A stretch of 59,403 bases of DNA from Deltaproteobacteria bacterium (GCA_005879605.1 VBKE01000011.1:1-59403), one strand, 5' to 3'; positions 1-9,435 are shown, counted from the stretch's first letter. Notes: generated from the sequence alone by a model not told the origin. Translations and numbers: made by a program.

Positions 1-1122
1 GCTGGCTTCCGGCTGGTTGCCGGTGGCGTCGCGCACCAAACCCATGAGATGAAAAGCGTTCGCCGATGGACCGTGCTGTCGCAAATGCTCCTCGCAACAG
101 GCGGTCGCTTCGACGAGGCGCCCCTGATCGGCGAGCCGGGTGGCTTCGTCAATGCCAACCTCCGGTTCGGCGGCCCGGTCGATTGATCGGTGTGTCTGGG
201 TCACGGCGGACGCGATCGCGGGAGGCGCGTGTGTGAGGTAGAGCGCCGGCACCGGCGGTACAACCTGGCGCCGGGCCGAAGAGCGCTTGACCGGACGGGC
301 GGCGTTCGGCTTCGGTTCGCGCGGAATGACGCCCGCTTTGCGAAAGGCGAACGCCCGCGGCATATTTGTTGGGATGAAGTTGTGACCCAGCAGCAAGCCG
401 GTCTCCGATGGGGCGACGAACAAAACACCTTTCGGCGTCAGCAGACGCACCAACACGGTGAGGGCGCGGTCCTGCGCGGCGCGGTCGAAGTAGATCAGCA
501 CATTGCGGCAGAAAATCACGTCGTAGCCTTCCACTTCTGGCATAAAACCGGCGGCGAGCAAATTGCCCTGCTGAAATTGCACCTGTCGGCGCACGGCATC
601 GCTCAGACGATACCCATGCGCGGTCGCTTCGAAGTGACGGTCGCGAAACCCCAGTTCGTTGCCGCGAAAAGAATTCTTCCCGTACACCGCGTGCCCGGCC
701 CGCGCCAGCGCGCGCGCGCTGATATCCACGGCGTCGACACGAAAGCGGTTCGCCGGGAAACCGGCGTCGAGCAGGGCCATCGCCATCGAATACGGCTCTT
801 CGCCGGTCGAGGACGGCAGGCTCAACAGGCGCAGATGATCTTCCGGGTGGGCTCCCAGCCAGTCCTCATAGACCGTGAGGGCCAGCGCCGCGAAGGCCTC
901 GCGGTCTCGGAAGAACCAGGTCTCGGGCACGACGACCGCTTCAATCAATTCCTGCAGCTCAGCCTCGGACGCGCGCACACGTTCCCAGTAGGCATGCGTT
1001 TCTCGTAGCTCGCAGGCCAACAGCCGTTTCTCGACCGCGCGCTCAATGGCCGAAGACCCAATCGAGGCGACATCCAGCCCCATCGTTTCTTTTAACAGGT
1101 TTTCGAAGTCGGCGAGGACCAT
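1..1122 (-). CDS. CheR-type protein methyltransferase with C-terminal TPR region (WspC-like), 3' end outside window
   Basis: S-adenosylmethionine-dependent methyltransferase expected to methylate glutamates of the adjacent chemoreceptor in the cytoplasm. The reading frame is open from ATG at 1122 to the window edge (374 codons), so the C-terminus is missing. Visible motifs are ETWFFRD at about residues 67-73, the SAM-binding stretch PSSTGEEPYS at 103-112, and CRNVLIYFD at 205-213, all typical of CheR. After a Pro/Arg-rich linker (about 265-320) the sequence becomes TPR-like (DEATRLADQGRLVEATACCE), as in WspC rather than plain CheR. Its ATG overlaps the stop of the upstream cheW-like gene by one base (TGATG), implying translational coupling. 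The gene order MCP-CheW-CheR(TPR) matches wspA-wspB-wspC; that this system controls c-di-GMP is inference, because the remaining wsp genes would lie outside the window. Confidence 0.9.
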   Translation of the reverse strand, partial: MVLADFENLLKETMGLDVASIGSSAIERAVEKRLLACELRETHAYWERVRASEAELQELIEAVVVPETWFFRDREAFAALALTVYEDWLGAHPEDHLRLLSLPSSTGEEPYSMAMALLDAGFPANRFRVDAVDISARALARAGHAVYGKNSFRGNELGFRDRHFEATAHGYRLSDAVRRQVQFQQGNLLAAGFMPEVEGYDVIFCRNVLIYFDRAAQDRALTVLVRLLTPKGVLFVAPSETGLLLGHNFIPTNMPRAFAFRKAGVIPREPKPNAARPVKRSSARRQVVPPVPALYLTHAPPAIASAVTQTHRSIDRAAEPEVGIDEATRLADQGRLVEATACCEEHLRQHGPSANAFHLMGLVRDATGNQPEAS

Positions 1123-1583
1123 CAGTGTTCCCGAAGCTGTTTGAACAATACCTCACGTAAGGATGCCGGCAGCAACTTCTTCACGTCAATCCATTGCACC
1201 AGTCCGCGCGCGTCGGTGGCCACCGGACCCAGATACGACGCTTGGGCGTTAGTGACGCCAGAAGCGACAAAGTCCGCTGGTTCGCGCCGTACGGTCTCGG
1301 TGGCCTTTTCAGCGATCAGACCGAGTAATCGTGTTTCGTTGTTGTCGTCGGGGTAGCGCACGAGGATGATGCGTGTGCTCAAGCGCCGCTGCGCCGGCTG
1401 GCCCAATGTCAGTTGGCTCAAATCGATCACCGGCACCGGCGCGCCGCGGTAATTGAATACGCCGGCCACTTCCCCCGGCGCTTGCGGAATCTGCTTGATA
1501 CCGACCCACGGCAGGACTTCGGCGACCTGGCCGGCGTCCAGCGCGTAACGGTCTTTAGCGAGTTGAAACAGGAGGAAGAGCAT
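1122..1583 (-). CDS. CheW-like chemotaxis coupling protein
   Basis: Single CheW domain protein of 153 aa, the adaptor that links a chemoreceptor to a CheA-type kinase at the inner face of the membrane. The start MLFLLFQLAKDRYALDAGQVAEV and the later segment GVFNYRGAPVPVIDLSQL are the classical CheW beta-barrel signatures; the length is normal for the family. It lies 62 bases after the MCP gene and its stop codon overlaps the start of the CheR gene, so the three genes form one leftward operon. In Wsp systems the equivalent position is WspB; the assignment rests on order and family, not on a residue-level comparison. Confidence 0.88.
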   Translation of the reverse strand: MLFLLFQLAKDRYALDAGQVAEVLPWVGIKQIPQAPGEVAGVFNYRGAPVPVIDLSQLTLGQPAQRRLSTRIILVRYPDDNNETRLLGLIAEKATETVRREPADFVASGVTNAQASYLGPVATDARGLVQWIDVKKLLPASLREVLFKQLREH

Positions 1584-1645
1584 GTTGGCGGGCGCCTCTC
1601 CGCTAATGAACCATCACTCGCCCGTGATACCGCAGCGCCACCACG

Positions 1646-3739
1646 CTACGCCACTAACTTGAAACGGGAAACGCCGCTGCGCAAAGCGGTGGAGACCTGG
1701 TTCAGCCCGTCAATAGATTGGCTCGATTGGCGGAGCGATTCGACGGTTTGCTGCGCGGCTTGGCCCAACTGGGCGAGCGCCTGGGTGATTTGCTCGGCGC
1801 CGGTCGCGTGCGCCTGCATGCCTTCGTTGACTGCTTCACAGCGCGGCGCCAATGCCTGCACCTGCTGGATGATCTCTGACAACTGGCCGCCGACCTGCTG
1901 GATTTCCTGCATGCCGCGGCGGACTTCCTCCGAGAATTTGTCCATCCCCATCACGCCGGCGGAGACGGCCGACTGGATTTCCTTGACTATCTGCGCGATG
2001 TCGTACGTTGCCACCGCGGTCTGGTCGGCCAGCCGCCGGATCTCGGTTGCCACCACGGCGAAGCCGCGCCCGTATTCGCCGGCCTTCTCGGCTTCGATGG
2101 CCGCGTTGAGCGAGAGCAGGTTCGTCTGGTCGGCTACCTTGGTAATCGTCGTGACCACCTGGTTGATATTGCTGGCCTTTTCATTGAGCACGGCAAGCTT
2201 GGCGTTAATGGAACCCGCGGCTTCCATGACATGGTGCATGCTCTCCTCCATGCGGGTGAGGCCGACATGCCCGCTACCCGCCAAGGTAGCCGATTGTTCA
2301 GCCACCGCGGAGACTTCATTCATGGTCCGAACCAGTTCTTTAGAGGTGGCCGAAATCTCCTTGGAGGTTGCGCCAATTTCAGTCGTGGTCGCTGCGATCT
2401 CGCTGGCCGTCGCCTGCTGTTCCTTGGCGGTGGCGGCGATTTCGTTCACGGTGGTGTTGACCTGAATGCCGGATCTATGCACCTCACCCACCAGGGTGGA
2501 CAACCTCTCGACCATATTGGCGAGTGAGTTGCCCATGACGTCGCGCTCGGACTGGGGCTTGACCGCGACGGCCAGATCACCGGCGGCGATCCGCTCGGCC
2601 ACGCTTACCATTTCCTTCAGGGCCGCAACCATCCGGTCGAATGCCCGGGCAAGCACGCCGATCTCATCCTTGCGCGACTCGGAGGCGGCCGGCAGCGTGA
2701 GGTCACCCGTGGCGATCTGGTTGGCGATGCCCACCACTCGTCTGAGGGGGACCGTGATGTCGCGCATGATGAAAAAGCCGATGACGGAAACCACCAGCAG
2801 GCCAAGCCCTGCCGATGCCAGCGTGTAGAGCACTTCACGATGAAACTTCTCGACGCGCTTGTTGAGCAGCACATTCAACGACCCAGTAAGCTGGTTTGCC
2901 AGGTCAAAAATCGCGTTGATGTTTCGGGTCATGGCCGCAAAGTAATCCGCGGCACTGGTATCGAAAATGCGGGCCGCGGCTTCCTGGACCCCGCTCGCAT
3001 TGACTCGCGGCCGCGCTTCCAGTTGCGGTCGAAGCGCCGGGTTGAACTGCAACGCCTTGCTCAGCGATTGGTCCACTTGCTTTTGCAGAAACGCCACCAG
3101 AATGGCCAACCGGTTCAGTCTTTCGAATTGTTCAGACGACCCTTTCCTGCTGGCCGCCATGCCGCTGCCGAGACCATGAGCCTGGGCCAATAATTCGCTC
3201 AACTCCGGCCCCTGAAAAATGACGACTTTCATCAGGTAGTAGCTGTCGATGTCGGGATCGAGGGTCAGGTGGGAAGCATCGCCGACGTCAGTGATCAGCG
3301 CGATGGCGTCTTCAATCACTTTCGTGTGTTGCTGAAAGCTCTCGTCGGCAGACAGGCTTGGAGTTTTGCTCAGAATGTCGCGGCAGGCGGCGCTCAAGGC
3401 CGTCCATTTTGTTCTGGTATGCAGCGCGCTATCCAGCCGCTGGTTAGCTTCGTCCACTTTTTTGATGTCGTTCTCGACGTCGGCGGTTTTGCCGGCGAGG
3501 CGGTCCTTGAAAGAGGCCTCGCCACTCAACCAGGCATTGGCCATGCCGCGGTGCAGCTGGAGATCTTTCAGCAGCGCCAGCAGCGGAGTGTAATACTCCA
3601 GTCCGCGAATTTCCTGTCGGCCGAATTCGGTGCCAAGCGCATTGACCGAAGAAGTCATCTTGTAAGTCACGACGGCAAAAGGAACCATGAACACGGCTCC
3701 CATCAACGCCAGCTTTTGCCAAACTTTCAGGTTTTTCAT
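1646..3739 (-). CDS. methyl-accepting chemotaxis protein (WspA-like)
   Basis: Inner-membrane chemoreceptor of 697 aa. Segments in order: transmembrane helix 1 at about residues 8-27, a periplasmic helical sensor of roughly 275 residues, transmembrane helix 2 at about 306-325, a HAMP domain from about 326 ([19 protein letters not shown]), a second HAMP-like repeat from about 380 ([14 protein letters not shown]), then the MCP signalling domain. The conserved hairpin tip is visible as [20 protein letters not shown] around 545-565. The segment [20 protein letters not shown] is a pattern I associate with WspA-type receptors. The start is supported by AGAAGG twelve bases upstream. First gene of the leftward MCP-CheW-CheR operon. 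The ligand is not predictable; Wsp receptors respond to surface contact, which may not apply here. Confidence 0.93.
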   Translation of the reverse strand: MKNLKVWQKLALMGAVFMVPFAVVTYKMTSSVNALGTEFGRQEIRGLEYYTPLLALLKDLQLHRGMANAWLSGEASFKDRLAGKTADVENDIKKVDEANQRLDSALHTRTKWTALSAACRDILSKTPSLSADESFQQHTKVIEDAIALITDVGDASHLTLDPDIDSYYLMKVVIFQGPELSELLAQAHGLGSGMAASRKGSSEQFERLNRLAILVAFLQKQVDQSLSKALQFNPALRPQLEARPRVNASGVQEAAARIFDTSAADYFAAMTRNINAIFDLANQLTGSLNVLLNKRVEKFHREVLYTLASAGLGLLVVSVIGFFIMRDITVPLRRVVGIANQIATGDLTLPAASESRKDEIGVLARAFDRMVAALKEMVSVAERIAAGDLAVAVKPQSERDVMGNSLANMVERLSTLVGEVHRSGIQVNTTVNEIAATAKEQQATASEIAATTTEIGATSKEISATSKELVRTMNEVSAVAEQSATLAGSGHVGLTRMEESMHHVMEAAGSINAKLAVLNEKASNINQVVTTITKVADQTNLLSLNAAIEAEKAGEYGRGFAVVATEIRRLADQTAVATYDIAQIVKEIQSAVSAGVMGMDKFSEEVRRGMQEIQQVGGQLSEIIQQVQALAPRCEAVNEGMQAHATGAEQITQALAQLGQAAQQTVESLRQSSQSIDGLNQVSTALRSGVSRFKLVA

Positions 3740-3812
3740 TGGTTGCCTTCTGAGGTGCGGACGTTCAACATAATCATCACGTAAAAGGTAACATTCACGG
3801 AAATCATTCTCG

Positions 3813-3958
3813 TTACACCTCCAACTTGAAACGACAATGCAGGCCGATAACGGCCTGGCTCCACTGCCGCAGCGTTTCGACGATCTGCGGCGCGGTTTGG
3901 CTCGACTGGGCGAGCGCCTAGGTGATCTGTTCGGCGCCGGTCGACTGCGCCCGTTCGT
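3813..3958 (-). pseudogene. degraded C-terminal remnant of a second MCP gene
   Basis: The minus strand translates as [11 protein letters not shown], an in-frame TAG (3920-3918), then [18 protein letters not shown] and a tail ending HCRFKLEV before a TAA at 3815-3813. This matches the last part of the intact neighbour ([16 protein letters not shown]... ending SRFKLVA). The fragment lies immediately upstream of the intact MCP, so a tandem receptor gene probably existed and was largely deleted. The internal stop and missing 5' part mean it is not functional. Its upstream limit is sharp: beyond about 3958 the similarity ends and an unrelated gene head begins. Confidence 0.75.
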
Positions 3959-4120
3959 TTAGCAATTTACGTGAACGATCGCCGGAAAGCGCTTAGACAT
4001 TGCCGGAAGCACAAAGCGTGCCCGCGTGCGGACCACATCTGCGCCTTGAACGCGCAAGGTGGCGAAACCGAGGGCTGGAATGTTTGCTGAACTATCGCCA
4101 AGTGTCTTTGTGATAGTCAT
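3959..4120 (-). pseudogene. possible 5' fragment of a hydrolase gene
   Basis: A 53-codon frame runs from ATG at 4120 to TAA at 3961-3959 (MTITKTLGDSSANIPALG... ending SKRFPAIVHVNC). The ending resembles the first beta strand of alpha/beta hydrolases (pattern RFPAVV-V-HG), after which the frame is cut off next to the MCP remnant. I read it as the head of a lost hydrolase gene joined to the tail of a lost MCP gene. The family call rests on one short motif, so confidence is low; a free-standing small protein cannot be excluded. Confidence 0.35.
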
Positions 4121-4607
4121 TTTTTAAAGCTCTTTCGATTTCGTCAGGCTGCGTCGCATGCCCTCACTGCTGCCTGGTTCGCGTTCGCAACCACCTGCAC
4201 GTTCACCACTTTAGGTTTAAACTCACCTTGACTCGGTGGGGGTTCTGTCCAATATTGTGCAATTTTGGAACGAATTATTGTGCGGCTGATCGAGGCACAT
4301 AGCCGCTCCGGGCGAACTGCACTGGATAATCGCTGAGTTTCTTTTCCTTCCTGACACGAGAAAGTGTTCTCGAGTCGTCTCAATCAGTGCAAGGCAGCGA
4401 AATCGTGCCATAAAGGCGCTGATCCGAGGCCACCATCTCGGACATTCTTCATGCGAAAACGCCGGATCGATGAGCTAAAGTCAGCCCTGGGAAGATTAGG
4501 TAAAAGAACGGTGGGCGGCAATCTACCGTGAATGAAACGAAATCGAACCTGCAGCCGCAGTGGAGAGCAGCGCCAAATTGTCTGCCTTCGCCGTGGGCGG
4601 AAACTCG
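4121..4607. other. gap without recognisable gene
   Basis: About 490 bases between the gene fragments and the hydrolase gene. Short frames on the minus strand (for example 4144-4383) have no ribosome-binding site or family resemblance that I can see. No repeat, tRNA or clear terminator was found. Confidence 0.5.
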
Positions 4608-5459
4608 CTATGCGTTGCCGGACATCGCCGCTCGCTTGATGAAATCGGCGAAGAGCGCGGCCATCTCGCCTGCCTTCTCGTCCCATTCCTCTCGTGGGCT
4701 CAAGTCCATGTCGTAGTGCTTCGGGAACAGGATATGCACCTCGGCGTTGGGAAGGATGCGGGCTAAGTTCTCGCCGGTTTGACGCCCATGGGTGTTGTCG
4801 TTACCTGGAATGATGCAGGCGGGCACTTTAATCGATTTGATCTCCGCTTCGGTCGCGCCGATCACCGGCAGGTCGGCGCCACGGACGAAATACTCGCGCC
4901 AGTGTGACATGACGGCGATGAAGCGCTCGGGGTCCATTTTCATCAAGGCATCGCGGTTCCGTGGTCGCGCTTCAATTCGCTCTTTCCAGTGCTCCATCTC
5001 ACACACCGCCGCCATCCCGCCTTCCTTCGCGGCGGCCATGTACTGGCCGTAATATTCTTGAGCCAGGCGCTCACACGCGAAGCGACCGCCAGTTACCCGC
5101 CAGAGCATAAGGCCGCGAACGGCCTCGGGGTGGCGCAATGCAAAGAGCAGCGAGGTTCGGCAACCGGAAGAGCTGCCACCGACGAAGACTGGAAGGGCTT
5201 TGAGTTGAGCAAGAAGGTCGTGAAGATCATCGGCCCAAATTTCATACTCTGAATCCTCTCCATCGATGACGACTTCGGATGCGCCGCAATTGCGCCGGTC
5301 AAAGATCACGACTCGGTGACCCGCATCGGCCACTCCCTTCGCGAGCGGCTCCACGCCTCCAAGGTCACGCCGGCCGCCAGGGGAAAGCGCCACCCAGGGG
5401 CCGTGATCGCCGAGGACTTTATAATTGATATTGACACCGCGTACATTTGCTAAAGGCAT
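4608..5459 (-). CDS. alpha/beta hydrolase
   Basis: Cytoplasmic alpha/beta-hydrolase fold protein of 283 aa. The start at 5459 (MPLANVRGVNINYKVLG) is chosen over one ten codons upstream because GGAGGAG lies just before it. The beta-strand start PWVALSPGGRRD and the nucleophile elbow GGSSSG (Ser97) are clear; His248 in FPKHYDMDL is the likely catalytic histidine and an acidic residue near PGNDNTH (about 221) may complete the triad. No signal peptide. It lies 170 bases downstream of the MmgE/PrpD gene on the same strand and may be co-transcribed. The family covers esterases, C-C bond hydrolases and haloperoxidase-like enzymes; the substrate is not predictable. Confidence 0.85.
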   Translation of the reverse strand: MPLANVRGVNINYKVLGDHGPWVALSPGGRRDLGGVEPLAKGVADAGHRVVIFDRRNCGASEVVIDGEDSEYEIWADDLHDLLAQLKALPVFVGGSSSGCRTSLLFALRHPEAVRGLMLWRVTGGRFACERLAQEYYGQYMAAAKEGGMAAVCEMEHWKERIEARPRNRDALMKMDPERFIAVMSHWREYFVRGADLPVIGATEAEIKSIKVPACIIPGNDNTHGRQTGENLARILPNAEVHILFPKHYDMDLSPREEWDEKAGEMAALFADFIKRAAMSGNA

Positions 5460-5629
5460 GGCTCTCCTCCGATTTCTGACCAGCAGCATTCATCAGCCGG
5501 GTTCTTATTTGAGACTTCAGTAACACAATCGAAAGACGTAGCACAATCTCGTTCTCGTCCGTATACCTATGCTCATCTCCCCAGCTTGGTCGGTTGTGAT
5601 CTTGCCGGCGTCGGCCCGATTATCTTATG

Positions 5630-7033
5630 TCAAGGCGCGAGAAGTTTTCCAAGCTTTCTTGCGTCATCGAGTTTTTCAAGATTGAGCAGGGTCTCTTGCA
5701 ACTTATCAACTCGCGACGGAGAGAGGACGCGAGAAGCCAGCAGACGAAACTTTTGCAGCACCTCTGCCCGCGTCATGGGATGCTTGTCGCTTCCCTTGGC
5801 ATGGAGAACTTTCTCGCTATAGATCTTTCCATCCCGGAGTTGCACATCCAACTTCACTCCGTGGCGTCCCTCGTCGCCGAGCGCCTCGAGCTCAGGATCT
5901 TCGCTGACTTCCATCTTTCTAGTTGTTTGTAGAACATCCTTCCTGCGAATCGATCTTTCCGTGACCTGATCCACGAAGAAGTCGCGGTCGTGCAGTAGGA
6001 CGGCGACGCAGAACAGCAGATTCATCTGCGCGGTGGTCATGCTCTTGGGCTCATACGGCCAGCCCACGTGGAGCTTGGTGGCCCGGGTGGTTCGAATCAC
6101 GATCTTTGCAACGTTCTCGGCTCTAACATCCGGGTGCTCGCGAAGAATTTTTTTGAGCGCATCGATCGAAGTGTGGTTGCTGCCGCAGCAGGGGTACGGC
6201 TTGAATCCGACATTGAGCGTCTCAAACCGTTCTCCGAGATCCTGAGTCAGGTGGGAGAGATTCGGCTTGTCGATGAAAGTCGAGCAAAACCCTCCGTAGG
6301 GAGCTTCCAGAATATCTTCGATGCCGGTAAAACCTCTGGCTGCAAGTAGAGCTCCGTAGACGCCAGCCTGGGCCGAGCGGCCAGGGTGCATACGCTTCAC
6401 CATGGAAGCATATTGGGCGGCCATGAGACCGGCTGCCTGGGTGCCGGCAATGCCTAGCGCATGGACGGTCTTTTCCGGATTCAGTCGGAGCATCTTGGCC
6501 GCCGCTGCTCCCGCCGCGAACGTACCCGAGGTCGCACTGGGGTGAAATCCGCGGCGGAGCTGAGAGGCTCCGCCCGTCATCGCGACGCGGCAGCCGATTT
6601 CGTAGCCAACGGCCACCGCAGTGAGAAACCGCTTGCCGTCAACATTCCCGTCATGCCGAATCAACGCGTCGGCGGCTGGTATCGCTTCCGCCCCAGGATG
6701 AATGACACCGACGCGGTGGAGATCATCCATCTCGAAGCTATGTATCAAGGTACCGTTGGCCAGGGGCGCACTGGTGCTCGGAACCTCGGCGCCATCGCCC
6801 CAGATGAGCGCGCCTTTTCCTTTGCCCAATTCCTTCGCAAACGACCGAATGATCTTCCCCCAAGGAAGCGTGGAACCAAAGAGGGCGCAGCCGAGAGAAT
6901 CGATTAGACAAAACTTGATGTGAGCTATCACCTCTTCGGGGATGTCTTTATAGGACAATCCGGCGATGTACTCCGCCAGGGCTCGAGTCGGAGAATTCTC
7001 CGTGGCGATCTCCTTTAACTCTGCCTTTGCCAT
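5630..7033 (-). CDS. MmgE/PrpD family protein
   Basis: 467-aa member of the MmgE/PrpD family, which includes 2-methylcitrate dehydratase and cis-aconitate decarboxylase. The N-terminal helical domain carries family sequences IKFCLIDSLGCALFGS and the histidine-containing loop SFEMDDLHRVGVIHPGA; GFHPSATSGTFAAGAAAAK and the Cys-Cys segment GFKPYPCCGSNHTSIDAL in the second half are also typical. AAGGAGCATTTT precedes the ATG. No propionate genes (prpB, prpC, acnD) are nearby, so a methylcitrate-cycle role is unlikely; in context with binding proteins and hydrolases it more probably acts on a scavenged carboxylic acid. Divergent from the binding-protein gene at 7285. Confidence 0.9.
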   Translation of the reverse strand: MAKAELKEIATENSPTRALAEYIAGLSYKDIPEEVIAHIKFCLIDSLGCALFGSTLPWGKIIRSFAKELGKGKGALIWGDGAEVPSTSAPLANGTLIHSFEMDDLHRVGVIHPGAEAIPAADALIRHDGNVDGKRFLTAVAVGYEIGCRVAMTGGASQLRRGFHPSATSGTFAAGAAAAKMLRLNPEKTVHALGIAGTQAAGLMAAQYASMVKRMHPGRSAQAGVYGALLAARGFTGIEDILEAPYGGFCSTFIDKPNLSHLTQDLGERFETLNVGFKPYPCCGSNHTSIDALKKILREHPDVRAENVAKIVIRTTRATKLHVGWPYEPKSMTTAQMNLLFCVAVLLHDRDFFVDQVTERSIRRKDVLQTTRKMEVSEDPELEALGDEGRHGVKLDVQLRDGKIYSEKVLHAKGSDKHPMTRAEVLQKFRLLASRVLSPSRVDKLQETLLNLEKLDDARKLGKLLAP

Positions 7034-7077
7034 AAAATGCTCCTTGACGTCAGTGAAGTTCTGTGACTTTGATTGTC

Positions 7078-7190
7078 AGCCTGTAACAGACGGTTGAAAA
7101 AACCTTTTGCTTCGTTGCGCTCGATTACCTCGCTCCAAGATTCTATTCTGCTTGAACGGATCGAATAGTTGAAGCGGTTCAAACCGTTCA
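7078..7190. repeat. nested inverted repeats in divergent intergenic region
   Basis: Between the divergent MmgE/PrpD and binding-protein genes there is TTGAAGCGGTTCAA (7169-7182), flanked by TGAACGG (7153-7159) and CCGTTCA (7184-7190), making two nested inverted repeats. The left part (GCTTCGTTGCGCTCG and neighbouring bases) looks like the dispersed intergenic repeats of such genomes. It could be an operator or a mobile repeat; the sequence alone does not decide. Confidence 0.4.
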
Positions 7191-7284
7191 GATCGTGCGC
7201 ACCCAGCACGGTCTGACGAGTTCTGAGGAGATTCTTTCATACGATAGGCCGCTCTTGTCAAGCTATCAATTAACGGGAGGAGAT

Positions 7285-8367
7285 ATGAGAAAAAAGAAAA
7301 CAAAGCTATTCTTAACTCTTCTCGGTTCTCTCGTCATGGCGCTGGCAACCGGGTCACCTGCTCTCGCCCAAAGCGCCGCTTCAGCGCTTAAGAAATTGGA
7401 TGGACTACAAACCAAAGAACGGGAGCAGAAACTGATCGAAGGCGCTAAAAAAGAAGGGAAGGTTGTCGTCTACAGTTTTACGGCCGTCGACCAGCTGAAG
7501 CCGCTGCTTGAGGAATTTCAAAAGAGATATCCGTTTATCAACCCGGAGCACTACAGGGGCAACGCGACGGGGGTCTTCAATAAGTTCACGACGGAGGCGC
7601 GCGCCGGACGGACTCTGGCCGACGTGATCGACATCTCCGCCGGCGAGACTTACACGCTTTGGCAGATGGGACTCATCGATCCCTATCACTCGCCGAGCCG
7701 GGAGGGAATTTCGAAAGACTTCATGGATGATAAGGGCTTTTGGACGGCGCACTATCATTTCGTCATTGCCCTCGGTTTCAACACCCAGCATATCAAACCG
7801 GCGGAGGCGCCCAAGAGCTATGAGGAGCTTGCCAATCCGAAGTGGAAAGAGCGCTTCTCTTTGGATCCGGCGGATCAGGATCTGTTCGGCGCTCTTTTGC
7901 TTCACTGGGGAAAAGAAAAGGCATTGAGCTATTTCAAAAACCTCGCGAAGCTCGAACCCAGAATGGTTTCGGGGCACACGCAACAGGCCAATCTCGTCGG
8001 CGCGGGAGAAATCCATATGGCGCTCTGGCTCTATGGCTACAGGCCGCTTCAATTGAAAGACGAAGGCGCGCCGGTTGAGGCTCTTCTCTTCGACCCTGTA
8101 TTGTCTAACCCCGCCTATCTTCTCCTGACAAAGAATTCCTCCCACCCCCACGGAGCGGCGCTCCTGATCGATTGGGCCCTGTCGCCAGACGGTGGGATGA
8201 AATTCTTCGCCGAAAAGTTCGGCCGTACGCCGACCAGGACCGGATTAAAAGAGCGCTTCCCTAAACTGCGCGTGGGCCGTTATCTCGTGGTCAAACCCGA
8301 GATCGTCGGACCCAACTTCAAAGAATTTACCAAGCTGTATAACGAGACTTTTGGGATAGGCAAGTAA
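7285..8367 (+). CDS. extracellular solute-binding protein (iron(III)/family 1-like)
   Basis: Periplasmic binding protein of 360 aa. The start at 7285 is set by GGGAGGAG six bases upstream; it gives a signal peptide MRKKKTKLFLTLLGSLVMAL ending near ALAQ (about residue 29). After it comes the family pattern EGAKKEGKVVVYSFTAVDQLKPLLEEFQKR, typical of FbpA/AfuA-type and related family 1 binding proteins, and the late segment HPHGAALLIDWALSPDGGMK. No permease or ATPase genes are adjacent, so it is an orphan component. Iron is only one possible ligand; many homologues of this shape bind organic acids, phosphonates or polyamines. Convergent with the amidohydrolase gene. Confidence 0.87.
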   Translation: MRKKKTKLFLTLLGSLVMALATGSPALAQSAASALKKLDGLQTKEREQKLIEGAKKEGKVVVYSFTAVDQLKPLLEEFQKRYPFINPEHYRGNATGVFNKFTTEARAGRTLADVIDISAGETYTLWQMGLIDPYHSPSREGISKDFMDDKGFWTAHYHFVIALGFNTQHIKPAEAPKSYEELANPKWKERFSLDPADQDLFGALLLHWGKEKALSYFKNLAKLEPRMVSGHTQQANLVGAGEIHMALWLYGYRPLQLKDEGAPVEALLFDPVLSNPAYLLLTKNSSHPHGAALLIDWALSPDGGMKFFAEKFGRTPTRTGLKERFPKLRVGRYLVVKPEIVGPNFKEFTKLYNETFGIGK

Positions 8368-8436
8368 TCACACTGGGAACACATGCTAGTGTCCTGGAAC
8401 CAAAGTTCGTTAAATAAGTCATTTAGATCTTCGCCG

Positions 8437-9435
8437 TCATACCGGCGAAAGCCGGTATCCAGAAGTCTGGAGTGAAATGCCAAGCAGCCGTGCAGCGTTG
8501 TCTGCGTCGATGGCCCGCCGCTCGGCATCGCTGAGCCCCAGCGCCTCAAGATCCCGCAATTGCGGATCTATGTCCTCCCGGAAAGGGATATCGGTGCCGA
8601 ACATTACGTGCTCAATCCCAAACATCGATAGCGCCATACGCAGCGCCGGAACATTGCGGCACACCGTGTCGTAGTAAAAGCGCTTGAAGTATTCCTCGGG
8701 CGGCGCCTTGAGATTCTCATTGCACGCAGGGAAGCGCTCGTAACCCCACTGCAAGCGTCCCATCAAGTAAGGCGCGAGGCCGCCCAGGTGCGGAAAGATC
8801 ATCTGGAGACGCGAGTGTCGCTCGAAGACGCCGGCGAACACCAGGCGCACCGCGGCCAAAGTGGTCTCGAACATAAAACCCACCACGTTTGCGAGATTTA
8901 GCTCCAGCATGCAATCGAGCCCGGGCGGCGAAATGGGATGAAGAAGAAACGGCAGACCGCGCCGCTCGAGTTCAGCGTATACGGGAAAGAACGCCGGGTC
9001 ATTTAACGGCCGCCCGCCGGCGCTGCCCATCAGCGCGACGCCCACCGCTTGAGGCTCTCCCGCGAAGCGGTCAAGCACCTCCAGCGCAAGCTCCGGGAAC
9101 TGCAGTGGCAGCGCGAGAAGAACCCGGAAGCGGTCGGGGTAAGCGCGGCCAGCCCGCAGTATCATCTCGTTCGCCAGATGCGTCAGTTCAACGACGGCCG
9201 GCTTGTCCCGCACCAGCGCGCCGTGGAACGGCACCGAGAGCACCTGCATCGTGATCCCCCACCTATCCATCTCCTCAAGGCGGCCTTCCAAGTCGGTCAT
9301 GCGCGGATCGGCACTCATCCACTTGATCAGGCGCTGCGCGTCCTGACCCGCGGGCGAATCGTCTTGGCCGAAAACCGTACGGAGCCCGTCGATATAAGCG
9401 GTAGAGAATAGGTGGGCGTGCACGTCGATGCGCAT
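8437..9435 (-). CDS. amidohydrolase, ACMSD-type
   Basis: 332-aa metal-dependent hydrolase or decarboxylase of the amidohydrolase superfamily. Counting from the preferred start at 9435 (MRIDVHAHLFS), the metal and catalytic residues are His6 and His8 (HAH), His166 (FLLHP), His216 (FPHLGG) and Asp282 (GTDIPF), the set found in 2-amino-3-carboxymuconate-6-semialdehyde decarboxylase and gamma-resorcylate decarboxylase relatives. Further upstream starts at 9471 and 9519 exist but add no conserved sequence. It follows the binding-protein gene at 9607-10605 on the same strand and may share its transcript. The final residues (SGYRLSPV) are encoded by a dispersed repeat rather than by family sequence. 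Likely role: decarboxylation or hydrolysis of an aromatic or ring-fission acid. Confidence 0.88.
   Translation of the reverse strand: MRIDVHAHLFSTAYIDGLRTVFGQDDSPAGQDAQRLIKWMSADPRMTDLEGRLEEMDRWGITMQVLSVPFHGALVRDKPAVVELTHLANEMILRAGRAYPDRFRVLLALPLQFPELALEVLDRFAGEPQAVGVALMGSAGGRPLNDPAFFPVYAELERRGLPFLLHPISPPGLDCMLELNLANVVGFMFETTLAAVRLVFAGVFERHSRLQMIFPHLGGLAPYLMGRLQWGYERFPACNENLKAPPEEYFKRFYYDTVCRNVPALRMALSMFGIEHVMFGTDIPFREDIDPQLRDLEALGLSDAERRAIDADNAARLLGISLQTSGYRLSPV
8439..8458. repeat. short dispersed hairpin repeat (GNRA-type loop)
   Basis: ATACCGGC-GAAA-GCCGGTAT is a perfect 8-bp stem with a GAAA loop, in the context commonly seen in REP-like intergenic repeats (its translation is often LDTGFRRYD). 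It lies between two convergent genes and overlaps the last codons of the amidohydrolase gene. It may also act as a bidirectional transcription stop, though there is no T-tract. Confidence 0.75.

Noticed and set aside
190..1008. 272-codon plus-strand frame at the left edge
   Set aside because: It is the opposite strand of the CheR gene, which runs off the window and has all methyltransferase motifs.
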